Assembly: GCA_035771175.1 (NCBI GenBank)
Contig: JAYMFD010001271.1
Coordinates: forward strand, 372,001-436,000
Length of the DNA: 64,000 nt
Source: Paratinospora sagittata
Taxonomy: Eukaryota > Streptophyta > Magnoliopsida > Ranunculales > Menispermaceae
Direction: 5' to 3'
Shown: positions 20,317 through 32,182 of the stretch, piece by piece
Layout: every line of letters begins with the position of its first letter
Numbering within the stretch: position 1 is the first letter of the stretch
The notes under the pieces: generated by a model
Database searches by the model: none
What the model saw: only the letters and a program-made list of their open reading frames with translations
What the model was told of the DNA's origin: nothing
Translations under genes and position numbers: made by a program

Positions 20317-23026
20317 TGTAACGCCCGTACCTTAGGATGACATCATTTTGACCCGTAGAGTACCCGTATATGTATTTAATGCTCGACGTGTGTTGGTTCA
20401 AGTGTTTTTGCATGCTTTTAAGTTATTTAATGTGTGCGTAAAGTTTCGGAATGATCGGAGACCCGCTCGGCGTCGAAACATGTTGAAAACGGTGTTTTGG
20501 ATCAGTGGAGCCTCGTTCCATGGAGGAAGAAATTTTTGTCATCGATTACATGAATGGCTTAATCTCCTAGATCCGTGGTCCGATTGAGCTGAAATTTTGT
20601 TAGCTTATTCTTCTCTAATAGATCTTCATTAACAGTGAGGTATAAGACTCCAAACATTATTTCTCGGACTTGCAGATTTTCTTGCGCAGTTGTGATCAAA
20701 CAGTTGGATCTCGCAATCCACAATCCCACCGTTGGATTGAGCTGAAATTTTATTAGAAGGTTGGTAATTGACTCATAACAATTCTGAATGGTTAAGATAT
20801 TAAATTTATGAGTCGTTTGCAAGAAATTGATTATCTAAGTGAAAGTAATTGCAGTAGGAAAATTGTTTCTTTTATTTAAGTGGTTTTTATTCATGTGGGC
20901 CCAAAATGCAACTTACCTTCTATAAAAGTCATTGGCACATGTTTTTTTGCTCATTTTTCACTTTCAAAAGAGGGAAGAGGGCTTGGAGAAGAGGGAAAGA
21001 AGGGAAGAAGAGAAAAGTGGAGGAAAAGGCTAGGTTTTGGTGCATTTTTGCCCAAACCCTGTAAGGTATAATATTTTTCCTCATTTTCTTCCTTCTCTCT
21101 CTTTCATTCATGTATGCAAGCTTTCTTTTGACCTAGGGTTTGCTATTAATCCTGGGTTTGTAGGGTTCTAGACCTAGGGTTTGCATGTTTAGGCTATTTT
21201 AAACTTGTTTATGATGGCCTTCCCTAACCTAGAACAACACCTAAAAAGTGTTTTCCACACATGAATCCCAGAATTTAAGAAGGGTGGTGGAAAAAACATT
21301 TTGGAATTAGGTCTTGCATGTGAGATATGTGTATCTAGAAGGTGTTGGGAGTCCATTAATGGTGAAACCCCCAATTTCTAACAAGAAATTGGTAGAGTTA
21401 CGTGTATTTGACCTAAACCTAGGTTTTGGACTTAGTGTTTTTCATTCAACTTGCATGTGATATATGTTGAATACATGGGCAAATGTGGATGTTTAGTAGT
21501 TCAATTTACTGATTTTGATTGGTGGGAAACCTAAGTGTAGTGTAATTTTGGCCTAGGCCATGAAATTTGAAAAATTGTCATGAATTTGAGGATTTGCCCA
21601 AATTTGGGGATTTTGGCCTAGACTTGGTCAATTGATGAAATTAAACTTGGGAAATAGTTTAATTGACCCTAATTATGATTGAATGTCTTGTATTATAGTG
21701 GTTGGATCATGGGGATCAACCTATTGCATTCAATTGGGTTAAGTATGGTTTAATTTGATATTAAATGGTTGAATTGAGCAATATGGATTTAGCTCATGAG
21801 TACAACCATTTTAGAATCTTAATTGGCTATGGAATTGAGTTCAAACATGGTTGTTTGACACACTTTTGGACTGATTTTTAGTGATGTATAAATCATGTCA
21901 TATGCAGGGATTTTAAATGATCTAAGTGGCCCAAATAAGTCAATTGGAGGTTGAGGTGCATAGGAGTGATTTGTGGCATCCTTGTACTTTCTTTGGTTGG
22001 ATTTGGATTGGCCAAGTCTAGCCAATCGAGTGGTGAGTGTTTCTTTACTTGTGATTACTATATGTGGCATTGTTGTATAAAGTGTTTTAAATGCTTATCT
22101 ATTGTAGTATGCATGATTTAATGATTCATGAAATGTATTTGAGCATAGCCCAGTTGGGATAGCAATTTGGGTTGGATCTCCTAATTGGAATTTTCTTCGG
22201 AAAATCTTGTAAGTCTAGCGGTGATCCCCAGTTGTGGACCTTGCAAAGGATTTTATGGATTATGTAGGTAGGATAGCCTAAACATCGTATTTGACTTGAT
22301 GGGTTGATCCTATTAGCTACACGTTCCTAGGAATCCTATTAGAATACGAGTATTGTTTGGTCCGATCGGGCGCTGGGTGTTGTGAACCCAGGTCCTTGAT
22401 CATCTTTGCTCAGGAGGTGTTTAGGATTGCATGTGCATGTTTAGAAAATGATATGCACTGTCTTCTTTATGACATGATGCATTATATTTGGCATGTATGT
22501 AATCTTGTTTATATTCATGTTTAAATAGTTTTTAATGATCTTGCAATATTTTACCTAAATGCATATATATGTTGCCACTTGTAGAAAATATTCATTGAGC
22601 TTGTTGTAGCTCACTCCTCATTCTTATCATTTCAGGTTCGAATAGGAAGGGGAGGGAAAAGGGAAAGGCTTAGCTGTGGAGCATTTTCCTGTATTTCTCT
22701 GATGTAGGTTTCTTAGTATTTTTTCGCATTTTGATAAATTGTACTATATAACACCTAATGTTTATACTTAACACATGGATGGGTTCTATTTTATGGTTAA
22801 GTATGATTTTTGTATATTTTTGACTTTGTGGACTTGGAAAAAATTTGATGGTTGTCATTTTGGGAATGTAATTTATATTGATGATTTATTTATGTCCATG
22901 TGTTTGATGTTGTATATTGGGATTATGGTGTGTTGTTAGAAGGCTGACGGGGTGTCGGGGATATTGAGGGAGGATATACCCGGGGTTCCGTGCCGGTCAT
23001 GACGTCATAGATCGTAGGTCATGACA
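20317..23026 (+). mobile_element. Solo LTR, Tekay/Del-like, 2.71 kb
   Basis: Starts TGTAACGCCCGTACC and ends ..GTAGGTCATGACA, flanked by a 5-bp duplication (one mismatch), with no internal region: a solo LTR produced by LTR-LTR recombination. The TATA box is at 20921. It is the best reference in this window for the minus-strand relatives at 53393-54645 and 62592-64000. It is related to, but longer than, the host element's LTR (2.2 kb), so it belongs to a related subfamily. Confidence 0.88.
20921..20928 (+). promoter_or_regulatory. TATA box of solo LTR
   Basis: TATAAAAG in the U3 region of the solo LTR, followed by AG-rich sequence. The homologous position in the host LTR is degenerate (TGTATAGCC near 17775; GTATATACC near 27474). 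Confidence 0.5.
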
Positions 23027-23523
23027 TTGGCACTCTTTGCTCCAGAAATGGTGTTTATAGATAAACTGAGGGATGCAGATGATACGGGATAGTTTTCGAG
23101 ACCGTATTTGTCAGGTTTTAGCACTTGCTGGTATGCAGACTTATGCTCAGGTGATGAGGTAAGCCGCAGATTTTGAGACTACTGAGGCTGACTATAGGAT
23201 GAGGGTACCAGCCGCAGTTCAAGCCCGCAGCTCCTTCAATTTAGACACAACCATCAGGGTCAAAGGTTCAGTATTATGGTAAGAAGAACTGGCATATCAA
23301 GAGGCAAAAGTTTAGTGGCAGTGGATATGAGGCATTTGTATCCTCTGCTCCAGTGGCAGTAGCACCACCAGTTGTAAGTCAGCGTGTTCAAATTTTAGGC
23401 TGACTCCAACAATAGAGTATTGTTAGGTATGGTGAACAGCAGGCAGACGGGACAGAGTCACAGTTTGTATTATCAGCACGTAGAGCGCCGAGACCACCAG
23501 TCTGTTATGGATGCGGGGTTCAG

Positions 23524-24393
23524 GTGCACAAGAGGTATCAGTGTCCTTTGAGGGTGCCTATGGTCTACTCTAGTCCTATGCCAGTAGCTACAAGAGAGCA
23601 GGCCAGAGCAGTGACACAGGCAGATCCCGAGACCGGCAAAAAGTTGATTGAAGGTACGATCAACATTTGTGATACCATGATGTATGTTTTGATTGATGCT
23701 GGCTCTACTCTGTCATTTATTTCTGGTTGTATGGTAAATAGATTGAGATTATCTCCTGTTAGAACTAGTACTCCTTTGATCTTGAGTATGGCAGCAGGGA
23801 AGAAGATATATCCTAACATGGTATGCGTGGGATGCATAGTTAGATGCGATGACCATGAGATAATTGTTGACCTACGAGTCTTAGAGTTCCTTGAGTTCGA
23901 TGCAATTTTGGGAATGGATTGGTTGGTAGCATATCACATTCATCTTGATTGCTTTGGCAAGAAGGTAGTCTTCCAGATACCCGAACAACCAATATTTGTT
24001 TATCGAGGCACAACTGCATCTAGACCACCTACCCAGGGTAGATTAGCCACAGATGATGAGGTTGAGGTGATGGCCAGTATGAGTTCAGTGGATGATGTGG
24101 AGCAGGGCGTTCAACTAGCAGACATCCCTGTGGTCTGTCAGTACCCAAAGGTCTTTCCTGATAAGTTATCGGGGTTACCACCTAAAAGAGAAGTAGATTT
24201 TATCATTGAGCTAATGCCCGGGATAAAACCCATTTCCATTCCACCTTATCGAATGGCACAAAAAGTGTTAAATGAACTCAGAGTTCAGTTAGATGAGTTG
24301 ATGAGTTTGGGTTTCCTTACCTCAAATATGTTACCCTGGGGAGCATCTGTGCTGTTTGTTAAGAAAAAAACAGGAGACTCAGATTGTGCATAG
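23524..24393 (+). pseudogene. Tekay-like protease and start of reverse transcriptase
   Basis: Open for 289 codons. Residues 54-67 read YVLIDAGSTLSFIS, the retropepsin active-site loop, with D-A-G where the family has D-[ST/P]-G. ILGMDWL at about residue 131 is the second conserved protease block. From about residue 198 come the linker and RT entry: VFPDKLSGLPPKREVDFIIEL, IPPYRMA, LRVQLDELMSLGF and [12 protein letters not shown] frameshift near 24370 in the A-run of KKK ends the frame at a stop, just where the next RT block ([17 protein letters not shown]) continues in another frame. Protease cuts the polyprotein; RT copies element RNA. The copy cannot make an intact polyprotein. Confidence 0.88.
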
Positions 24394-25060
24394 ACTACCG
24401 TCAGCTGAAGAAGATGACTATGAAGAACAAGTACCCTCTCCCATGCATTGATGACTTGTTTGACCAACTGAATGAGGCCAAGTTCTTTTAGAAGATAAAC
24501 TTGAAGTCTGGGTACCATCAGTTTAGAATTAAGGATGAGGACGTACCGAAGACTGCTTTTCGGACGAAATATGGACATTACGAGTACTTAGTAATGCCCT
24601 TCGAGTTGACTAATGCACCTGCCATGTTCATGGATCTGATGCAGAGATTATTCAGACCGTATCTCAACCAATATATCATAGTCTTCATTGATGATATCCT
24701 AGTTTACTCTAAGACTAGGAAAGATCATAAGCAACACCTCAGAGTTACACTACAGACATTGTTAGAGCATAGGCTGAAAGCCAAGCTTAGCAAGTGTGAT
24801 TTCTGGATGACTGAGGTGAGTTCTTAGGTCATATGGTTAGCGCAGAAGGTATCTCAATTGATTCTACTAAGGTTGAGGCAATTATCAGTTGGCCAAGACT
24901 TACCACAGTGACAAAGATTCATAGTTTCTTGGGTTTAACTGTTTATTACAGGAAGTTTGCGAAAGAATTTTTTGTGATAGTCACACCATTGACTAAGTTG
25001 ACTCAGAAAGTATGTGGCTTTCATATGGATGGATGCCTATGAGAAAATTTTCAGTGAGTT
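24390..25060 (+). pseudogene. Tekay-like reverse transcriptase (core)
   Basis: After the frameshift, RT continues with CIDYRQLNKMT.., [12 protein letters not shown], an in-frame stop at 24489, then from 24501 [40 protein letters not shown] and the catalytic box FIDDILVYS (about 24684). The third part (24833-25042) gives GHMVSAEGISIDSTKVEAI and SFLGLTVYYRKF. All the RT landmarks of Ty3/gypsy are visible in order, but spread over frames with stops. The FIDD box is the usual plant gypsy form of YXDD. Confidence 0.88.
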
Positions 25061-25520
25061 AAAAAAGAAGTTGACTACTACTCCAGTGTTGATTCTTCCA
25101 AAGCCTGAAAAGGAGCTGGTAATTTATACGGATCCATCACGCTTAGGTCAGGGATGTGTGTTGATGTAGGAGGATAGAGTGGTAGCTTATGCATCTAGGC
25201 AGCTGAAGGTGCAGGAGCATAATTACCCTGTGCATGATTCGAAGCTAGCAGCTAAAGTGTTCGCACTAAAGCTGTGGACGCACTATCTTTATGGTGAGAG
25301 GTTCACTTTGTATTCGGATCATAAGAGTTTGAAGTATCTCTTTGATCATAAGGAATTGAATATGCTGCAGAGGAGATGGCTTGAGTTGCTCAAGGATTAT
25401 GATTTCTCTTTTGAGTATCATCCTGGCAAAACCAATGTTGTAGCTGACACATTGAGCCGGAATCGAGCAGAGACTAGAGTGGTAACTTTCCAGATTGCCC
25501 AGCAGTGGCATTTACTTTAG
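25061..25520 (+). pseudogene. Tekay-like RNase H
   Basis: From 25179 an open stretch reads [58 protein letters not shown] and [13 protein letters not shown]: the standard Ty3/gypsy RNase H with its D and E residues and the VADTLSR end. Upstream (25061-25178) the first block is interrupted by stops. RNase H removes template RNA during reverse transcription. Confidence 0.85.
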
Positions 25521-26990
25521 AGAGTGAAGATGATAAGTATACTCTCGGATACACCACGTAATGAGATATGTGCTTAGATGCACGTGCAGCTTATTGATGC
25601 CCATATTCAAGGGGTTAGAGATTTACAGGAGCATGACCATAATTTTGATATGTACTGTAGATATACAGACAGTACTAACCAGGCCGATTGGCAAAGAGGG
25701 TCAAATGATGTCTTGCGTTTCAGATGGAGGTTATGGATCTCATATGATGCTGAATTAAGGGTTGTGTTATTTCAGGAGGCACCCAAGTCTTAGTATACTA
25801 TTCATCAAGGGGCTACCAAGATGTATCATGACATGAAAAGGTTTGTGTGGTGCCATGGGATAAAGAAGAGTATAGTTGAGTACGTGTAGAGATGTGGAGT
25901 GAGTCAGCAGGTTAAAACTGAACACTGGAAGCCTGGAGGATTGATGTAGCCATTACCCATAACTGAGTGGAAGTGGGAGCACATTACGATGGATTTCATC
26001 ATGGGATTGTTGAAGTCTCAGGGTAGATTTGATGTTATTTGGGTTGTGGTCAATAGATTGACCCAGACTGTAGACCTCCTTCATATGCGCACCTAGGACT
26101 CGGCGGATAGACTGAGTAGATTATATGTGAGAGAGATCATGAGACTGCATGTGGCACCTTTGTCGATTGTGCCCGATAGAGATCAGTGATTCACGTCGAG
26201 GTTTTTGCAGGCATTGCAGACCTAATTTGATACCCGTCTCCGACTCAGTACGACATTTCACCTTCAGACTAATGGACTGACTGAGAGAGTTATTTAGATG
26301 TTGGAGGATATGCTCAAGTCTTGCATTTTGGAGTTCGGTGGGGGTTGGAGTGTGCACTTTCCCTCATGTGAGTTTGCTTACAACAACAATTATCAGGTGA
26401 GCATCAGTATGCCACCGTATGAGGCTCTGTATGGGAGACCCTGTAGATCCCTAGCTTGCTGGTTCGAGGTGGCAGATACGCAACTATGGGGCCTTAATAT
26501 AGTTGTTGAGTAGACATAAAAGATTAAGCTGATTCGACAGAGGCTGAAGACGGCTCAGGACAAACAGAAAAGTTACTATCGTAATCGTCATAGGCAACTA
26601 GAGTTTGTTGTGAGAGACCAAGTTCTACTTAAGGTCTTGCCACGAAAGGGTTAGACGAGGTTCGGCGTTAGAGGGAAACTTGCTCCTAGATTTATCGGAC
26701 CTTTTCCAGATAGTTGAGAGGATTGTACCCATAGCTTACCGGTTGGCTCTACCATCTCAGCTTGAGGGTGTTCATGATGTATTCCATGTGTAGATGCTGA
26801 GGAAGTACAATCATGATCTACTAAAGAAGTTTTATCCTGATCCAACTCATGCGCTTGACGTGATTCATCTGCAAGTTGGGGAAGATGAGACTTATGACGA
26901 GTTGCCGATTCATATTGTGACTCGTCGGGTTCAGAAATTGAGAAATAAGGACATCCCGCTAGTGAGAGTCAAATAGCAACTCCACGATAA
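25521..26990 (+). pseudogene. Tekay-like integrase and C-terminal region
   Basis: Zinc-finger part: ATKMYHDMKRFVWCHGIKK then RCGVSQQVK (HHCC, partly mutated). Catalytic core: MDFIMGL (first D), VPDRD (second D, near 26175) and TNGLTER (E, near 26280), followed by EFAYNNNYQ, MPPYEALYGRPCR. C-terminal part: DQVLLKVLPRKG, APRFIGPF, HDVFHVSMLRKY-like, and 26794-26976 reading HVIHLQVGEDETYDELP, VQKLRNKDIPLVRVK, which in intact relatives leads into the chromodomain-like tail (ELEDLMREQFPNLF at about 27009-27050). At least five stops (25887, 25947, 26187, 26223, 26295) interrupt it. Integrase would insert the cDNA copy. Confidence 0.85.
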
Positions 26991-27054
26991 TGAGGAGCAG
27001 CCTAGGAGCTAGAGGACCTGATGAGGGAGCAGTTCCCCAATCTTTTTGCCAACT

Positions 27055-27069
27055 TAAATTGGGGAGAAT
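27055..27069 (+). other. Polypurine tract of Tekay-like element
   Basis: AAATTGGGGAGAAT immediately before the 3' LTR start; primes plus-strand DNA synthesis in the family. Confidence 0.75.
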
Positions 27070-27930
27070 TGTAACACCCGTACCTTAGGATGATGTCATC
27101 TTAACCTGTAGAGTACCCGAATACGCATATGTGTGTGTATTGGTACGTGGTTTCGATTCCGTAGGTCCATCTGTTGTGCCCAAATGGGCTAGAAGATATT
27201 AAGAGTGAGTCTGGAACGTGTTTTTACATAGAAATTGACCTATTATACGCAAAATCCAGATGTGTATTGATTGTGTAGCAAAAAGAAGAAAAATCTAAAA
27301 ATCTAAAAACCTGGAATGCGTTTCACCACTGCTGGAATGTGTTCCACGGTGGCAGAAATGCTTCAAAGCCAAAAGAGGTCGTAAAATGTGTTCCATGGCC
27401 CTGGAACGCGTTCCACCTGGGTAAAATACAAAAAAATGTGACTTTTTGTGTGGGCCCACTCGTGACTAGGCTTGGTATATACCCTATTTGCCTTTCATTT
27501 GCACATTAGAACATTAAGAAAATAGGGGAAAAGAAGAGAGAAAAGGGGATTTGGATAGTTTTAATTTTGTTTTCATGGTAAAGTAGCATCACATAGTTTG
27601 TTTTGGGGGTGTTTGCTACTAAATTTTCTAGGTTTGAGACCATATTCTAGGTTTCATAACTAGAGCTTGACTTACGTCTTGCATGTCACCTATGTGGTGT
27701 ACATTGGAGTCCTTGAACACACCCTAGTGATGGTTTTGATCAAGGCATGGCTATGGTGAACTTATGCTCATTTCTTTGGTCCAGCTATGAGTGTTTTAGT
27801 TCTCATATTTTCGGGATGAGCTGGGAATTTTTTTCTTAGGTGAGCATTGATGTATTTGTAGCTACCTAGGGCTGGATTGTTCGTCTAATGATCTAATTTT
27901 GGTTGAGAATGCATGGTATTGATGTGAGTT
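27070..27930 (+). mobile_element. Truncated 3' LTR of Tekay-like element
   Basis: Starts TGTAACACCCGTACC and follows the 5' LTR until ..GATGTGAGTT (compare 18275-18288), where it stops abruptly; about 1.3 kb of the expected LTR is missing. It also lacks about 65 bp near 27556 that are present in the 5' LTR. The two LTRs differ at many positions, so the insertion is old. Confidence 0.85.
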
Positions 27931-28502
27931 ATTTTATTCACAGGATATGATTACAGTACTATTCACATCACTATTCACTATTCATTAAAAACATGAGAAT
28001 TTTTACTAAAATTGTCAAACGGTCTCCAAAAATCATGAAATTAGCATCGATGGACTCGCAACAGTTCATTCTACCATTCTATCGCCTTAAACTGGAGTTT
28101 CATCGGGTTTTAATATGATTCGAAAGGTTTCAAGGATCAAAGCTTTTTAAGGGTTCCAAAGGAATCCAAGATCAAATCTAACTTCTAATAGCTATAAAAA
28201 TTACAAACGAACAAATAAATTCAATCTAACCATATATTTAAGGTTCTTACAGCCTAGGAAGTGTTTTCCAACCTTCCTAGAGAATTTTCATTCACGTTGG
28301 GTCAAAACCCTAATTTTTGAAAACGCCGTAAAATGGCTCCCACAACAAAAATTACTCCGAAAGAAATGTTACATCTAGCTTAGATATCAAGTTCACGAAG
28401 AAATAAAGTGAAAAACAGTTACCATAGATCCCGATTCGGCAAAAATCCCGCGTTCCCCTTTTTCTTTTTCCCATTCTTTCATTCTTCCCTTTCACTGTTT
28501 CT
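27931..28502 (-). mobile_element. Probable minus-strand LTR debris
   Basis: No reading frame. Minus-strand sequence has a 'CTGTAAGAACC' start-like word near 28255 and pyrimidine-rich tracts at 28455-28500, resembling chromovirus LTR sequence, but I could not fix either end. Confidence 0.3.
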
Positions 28503-28526
28503 TTTTTTTTTTTTTTTTTTTTTTTT
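28503..28526. repeat. Poly-T tract (24 T)
   Basis: Homopolymer run of about 24 T; could be the reversed poly-A tail of a retroposed sequence or a simple repeat. Confidence 0.8.
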
Positions 28527-28569
28527 CACGTTTGAGAGAAAGATGAGAGAATGAGATATTTAGAATATG

Positions 28570-28690
28570 TTATAATATCATCTTATACTAATATCAAGGT
28601 CATGTATATCATCTTATACTAATATCAATTTCAAGGTCATTGATTCATCTTATACTAATATCATCTTATAATCTAATGATAAGATGACAT
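28570..28690. repeat. Degenerate tandem repeat ATCATCTTATACTAATATCA
   Basis: Three clear copies of CATCTTATACTAATATCA with spacers containing AAGGTCAT, and a fourth partial copy near 28662. Its end 'taatctaatgataagatga' is partly complementary to the unit. Confidence 0.75.
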
Positions 28691-28734
28691 TTAAGAATAC
28701 AATCTACTTAATTTATGTATGTTTATACACATAT

Positions 28735-29210
28735 ACGTTTTACTCCTACGTTCGTATATGCGTACGTATACGTTTTCCTCAACGTAAGGTGTTATAGGTC
28801 TCCTTTATTAGTCAACCTCTGAAGATATCAAGACGCTGACTCAGCATCAACTCACTGAAAGATTTTCTAAGTTCTTCAAAGAATATATCTTTGGGGACGT
28901 TGATAGTTATAAGTTGAATAATCTATTAGGATACTATCTGGATTAGAGCATCCTTATCTTTGAGAATCAACTTAGTAACTTTGAAGACGCTGATTGTCTT
29001 TCAGCGTGCTTGTGTTTTGTTTCAAATGTTTTAACTGCTAGGATGCTTACACAATCGTAGTGCCTTCATGTTTTGTTTTATGTTTTTAAAATGTAGAACA
29101 CTTACTCAGATAATAGCGCCCTCATGCACTTAGCTGTTTTAAAACAGATGCTAAATGTGCATTAGTGCCCTCAAGGTTAAGTCGTTTAAATTAATATGGG
29201 ATTGAAATAA
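28735..29210 (+). mobile_element. SIRE-like LTR U3 fragment with hairpin array
   Basis: Plus-strand relative of 57940-58400: 'gttcttcaaagaatatatctttg', 'gttgatagttataagttg', then modules AAGACGCT..CAGCGTGC, AGGATGCT..GTAGTGCC, AGAACACTT..AGCGCCCTC and ATTAGTGCCCTC. Both LTR ends are missing. Confidence 0.65.
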
Positions 29211-29560
29211 ATAAATAAATAAAGATATAATTAACAATGTTATACTTCCAACGTAGTAAATCTAATTTTCTTTGTTGTTAATTTTAAATTATCATAAACG
29301 GTTTCTCTTATTTTTTTTCTATTGCGGCTACTTCATATCACTTTTTAAATATTTTACTATCTCAGAAAGAATTTGTTGAATTAAATTAAGGTGAGCTTTA
29401 TTATTTTACAACAAATATAATATTTAACTTAAAAAAAAAAAAACAAATATAAAAAAAAAAAAACAAATATATATATATATATAATATTTGTTACCCTATA
29501 CTCACTTTTTCATTATTCAAGTGTATTTGGGCCTCTTCAAGAACTCTACAGCTTTCAAAG
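29211..29560. other. AT-rich spacer before the C3H25-like gene
   Basis: AT-rich sequence with A-runs alternating with ACAAATAT (29424-29470) and an AT repeat at 29468-29484. No gene. It probably includes whatever promoter the gene fragment at 29751 had; no clear TATA box or initiator could be chosen. Confidence 0.4.
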
Positions 29561-29750
29561 CGTTGGTTACTGATCCTGACTCGGAAGAACTGGTTCTGAC
29601 TCGGAATCCTCGGACTAACTCATATTCTTCATTTGGGGATCACTGACAAAACACTGCTCCAAGGACGAAGAAGCTCGGCGAAGAGCAACCCTGCGTCTAG
29701 GGTTTCACTTATTTTCAAGGTCTTTATTTGATCTCGCGACATATTGGAGT

Positions 29751-29923
29751 ATGAATCCACTTACGTTGGTGAAACGCATTCAGAAGATCAATTCCAGAGA
29801 AGCGGAGCTAGGGATTTCTGATGAAGCCTCATGGCATTCCAAATACAAAGACTCAGCTTACGTGTTTGTTGGCGGCGTTCCGTTCGATCTCACTGAAGGT
29901 GATCTCCTTGCCGTTTTCGCGCA
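29751..29923 (+). CDS. C3H25: C3H25-like exon 1
   Basis: ATG at 29751 follows a GC-richer leader with 'ctagggtttcactt'. Encodes MNPLTLVKRIQKINSREAEL, then the start of the RRM with RNP2 YVFVGGVP and ..LLAVFA. It ends CA before GTAAGT at 29924. This N-terminus is almost invariant in plant RBMX2-like proteins, so the start is secure. No stop or frameshift inside. Confidence 0.88.
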
Positions 29924-31463
29924 GTAAGTGCAATTTACTTTACTTCTTATCTTCAGTTATGAGTCTTTTTTGTAATATTATTCAACCATTTTCATAGAGT
30001 TAACAACATTGTAAGTGAAATCCACTCTACTTAATCACTCACGCGCCATTGTATCCGTTAATTATCCATCGTGTTTGAGCGATTTCTGTACATATCCTCG
30101 CTTCGTGTGGTGTTTCTTTGCGTTTCAACCATTTAGCGCAGGCAATTTTCCCCATCTAGGCGAGGAGCCCCTAGATGATTTCTAGGCGTTGAAGAAAAAT
30201 ATTTACTTTTAGCTCTCTAGATAAATAATTAAATTAATTTTACTAACATAATTAAATAATTGTCACAGCTGGTGTAAAACTTTGTGAGATCAATCATGAC
30301 AGGAGTCTTAACCAAATTATACAAATTGAATGCGGCCTTTGCCTTTGATAGAGCAAAGTGGAGGAAGCGGATTCATGTAGCCGACCTCATGTAGTTGAGA
30401 AAAGGCTTAATTGAGTTTAGTTCAGTTGAGTATAAATCCTATATATACGGAAGTACAAAGTACATACTAATTTCACAATGTAACGTTGAAGTTTTTTAGA
30501 TGGCTCATTGCTTTGGATAAGTTTAATGTAGATACTCTAGAGGAGAAAATAATTTTTAGCCATCTCCCCTAACTATTGCCTAACGTGTAGAGATGAAGGG
30601 GAATAACAGGACTGTTTATTCCTTCATTGTGCTTGTGCTGGATCTTTTTGTATGCAATTGATTGTTAAGGGAGGTTGCATGGAGTTTAGGTGTTGTGAGT
30701 TATTGTGAGTTTGTGACGATATTATCAATTGAGAGTTCTTGGTTGGGGTAGCGCTGAGGAGGAAAGTGGTCTATAGAACGCCAGAATGTTGGTGGTTTTG
30801 TGGAATATGTTGTTGGATAGAAATAGAAAGGGAGTTTCAACATTGGTCTTGTTTTGATCTTCTTAGAGATTGGTCTATTCTCTTATAGTTCTTACCATTT
30901 TTCTGTATTTCCTTTGTTTCATTCAAGTTTTGAGGACTCCTTGATCTCTCTTCCTTTAGGTCTCCTTTTCTTAACAAAGCTGGTTCTTATCCAAAAAAAA
31001 TGAAAAATAAAATATGGGAGCACCTTCAATTTGACTGCCAAGACCTTGAGTTATAATGATTCTCTTGAAAGACATTTAATGAAACTGAAAAGATAATTTG
31101 ATCCAAAAACCTTAAGCTTTAAGTTGAAATTTGCAAAATGCTATCTCTTCTCACAAATATCGATTGCGAAAATTTGTTAGAAATTTTGATTGATTGCCAA
31201 TGTCTATGTATTCATAGGCATGAATGATTTTATTGCAAAAATTTATTGTGTGCATACATGATATAACTGCTTACAAGTTATGAGATGATTCATTTTTGTA
31301 AGCATCTTTTTATAATAATATAATCATCATTATTGTTAATGTTAAGAGTTTCTTTCAATTTACATTTCTTTTTTGATTTTGTCTATTTTTTCTGATCTAT
31401 ATTAATTAATTTCAGCTTGAATTTCTTTCATGAACTAATAAAATCACAACTTGTTTTTGCTAA

Positions 31464-31464
31464 A

Positions 31465-31518
<54 letters not shown>

Positions 31519-31519
31519 T
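31464..31519. repeat. (AAT)n microsatellite
   Basis: About 18 perfect AAT units in intron 1 of the C3H25-like gene. Confidence 0.95.
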
Positions 31520-32072
31520 TCAGCTTGAATCTAGCAAATTTTCCTTCTTTTAAACTGACATTGCAATTTTTTTTTTTTTTTCAAAACTCATAAACTGAAT
31601 TATTCTGGTGGCCAAACTTTTTTTCTATGATCTATTAACTTTTTGAAGGGAGAGGCAATGATCATTTTCCCCAAAATAGAGATTTTTGGGCATTCCACAC
31701 CATATTAGTGAGTATTTACAATACACCAAAGAATTTGGGTGAATTGGTCATTTCTTTTCCCTCCAGTTGCCAACGTGAAAATTTCAATATTTTTATAATG
31801 GTCATTGTTGTTGACTCTAGTCAAGTCTTTCATGTATCTTCCAGTCATACCCATTTGCAGGGGGAGGAATCAATATTTCTTTAGTCCCTAATTAGTACTA
31901 AGTACATTGCCTCTGTAGTTGAGGACAAAGAAATGCTTCATATAATTTTTCCTGCACCATGGAAATCGATAATATTTTCTGCACTGCCATTTCTCACCTT
32001 GCATCTTTTACTTGTATCTTCCTTCCCTATCAGACTCAAGTTATATTTGTTTTGGATGATGATCATTTTCAG

Positions 32073-32182
32073 GTATGGGGAAATTGTCGATGTTAATCTT
32101 GTCAGAGACAAAGCTACAGGCAAATCCAAGGGATTTGCTTTTATAGCATATGAGGATCAGAGGAGTACGAATCTTGCTGTAG
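32073..32182 (+). CDS. C3H25: C3H25-like exon 2
   Basis: Acceptor CATTTTCAG then YGEIVDVNLVRDKATGKSKG and FAFIAYEDQRSTNLAV. RNP1 (KSKGFAFIAY) is intact. The exon ends GTAG before donor GTGGGT, leaving phase 1, where relatives continue with Asp-Asn-Leu. No disabling change within the exon. Confidence 0.87.

Larger units (their letters stand above)
19757..23520 (+). pseudogene. Tekay-like gag, split by solo LTR
   Basis: ATG at 19757 starts MDLEESLRHIEAVLEATQ. Retrotransposon gag domain pieces follow in changing frames (NPIAFPGDLDLELAEG, then MSVREYEQEFNRL up to 20316). After the solo LTR (20317-23026) and the duplicated TTGGC, gag resumes as LALFAPEM, DGMQMIRDSFRDRICQVLA and GMQTYAQVM. It ends with a CCHC zinc knuckle CYGCGVQVHKRYQC at 23502-23543. 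The C-X2-C-X4-H-X4-C spacing is intact. Several stops and frameshifts besides the insertion show that it is inactive. Normally this protein forms the virus-like particle and binds the element RNA. Confidence 0.8.

Noticed and set aside
23565..23837. Minus-strand 90-codon frame in the Tekay-like protease
   Set aside because: Antisense shadow of a well-supported protease frame.
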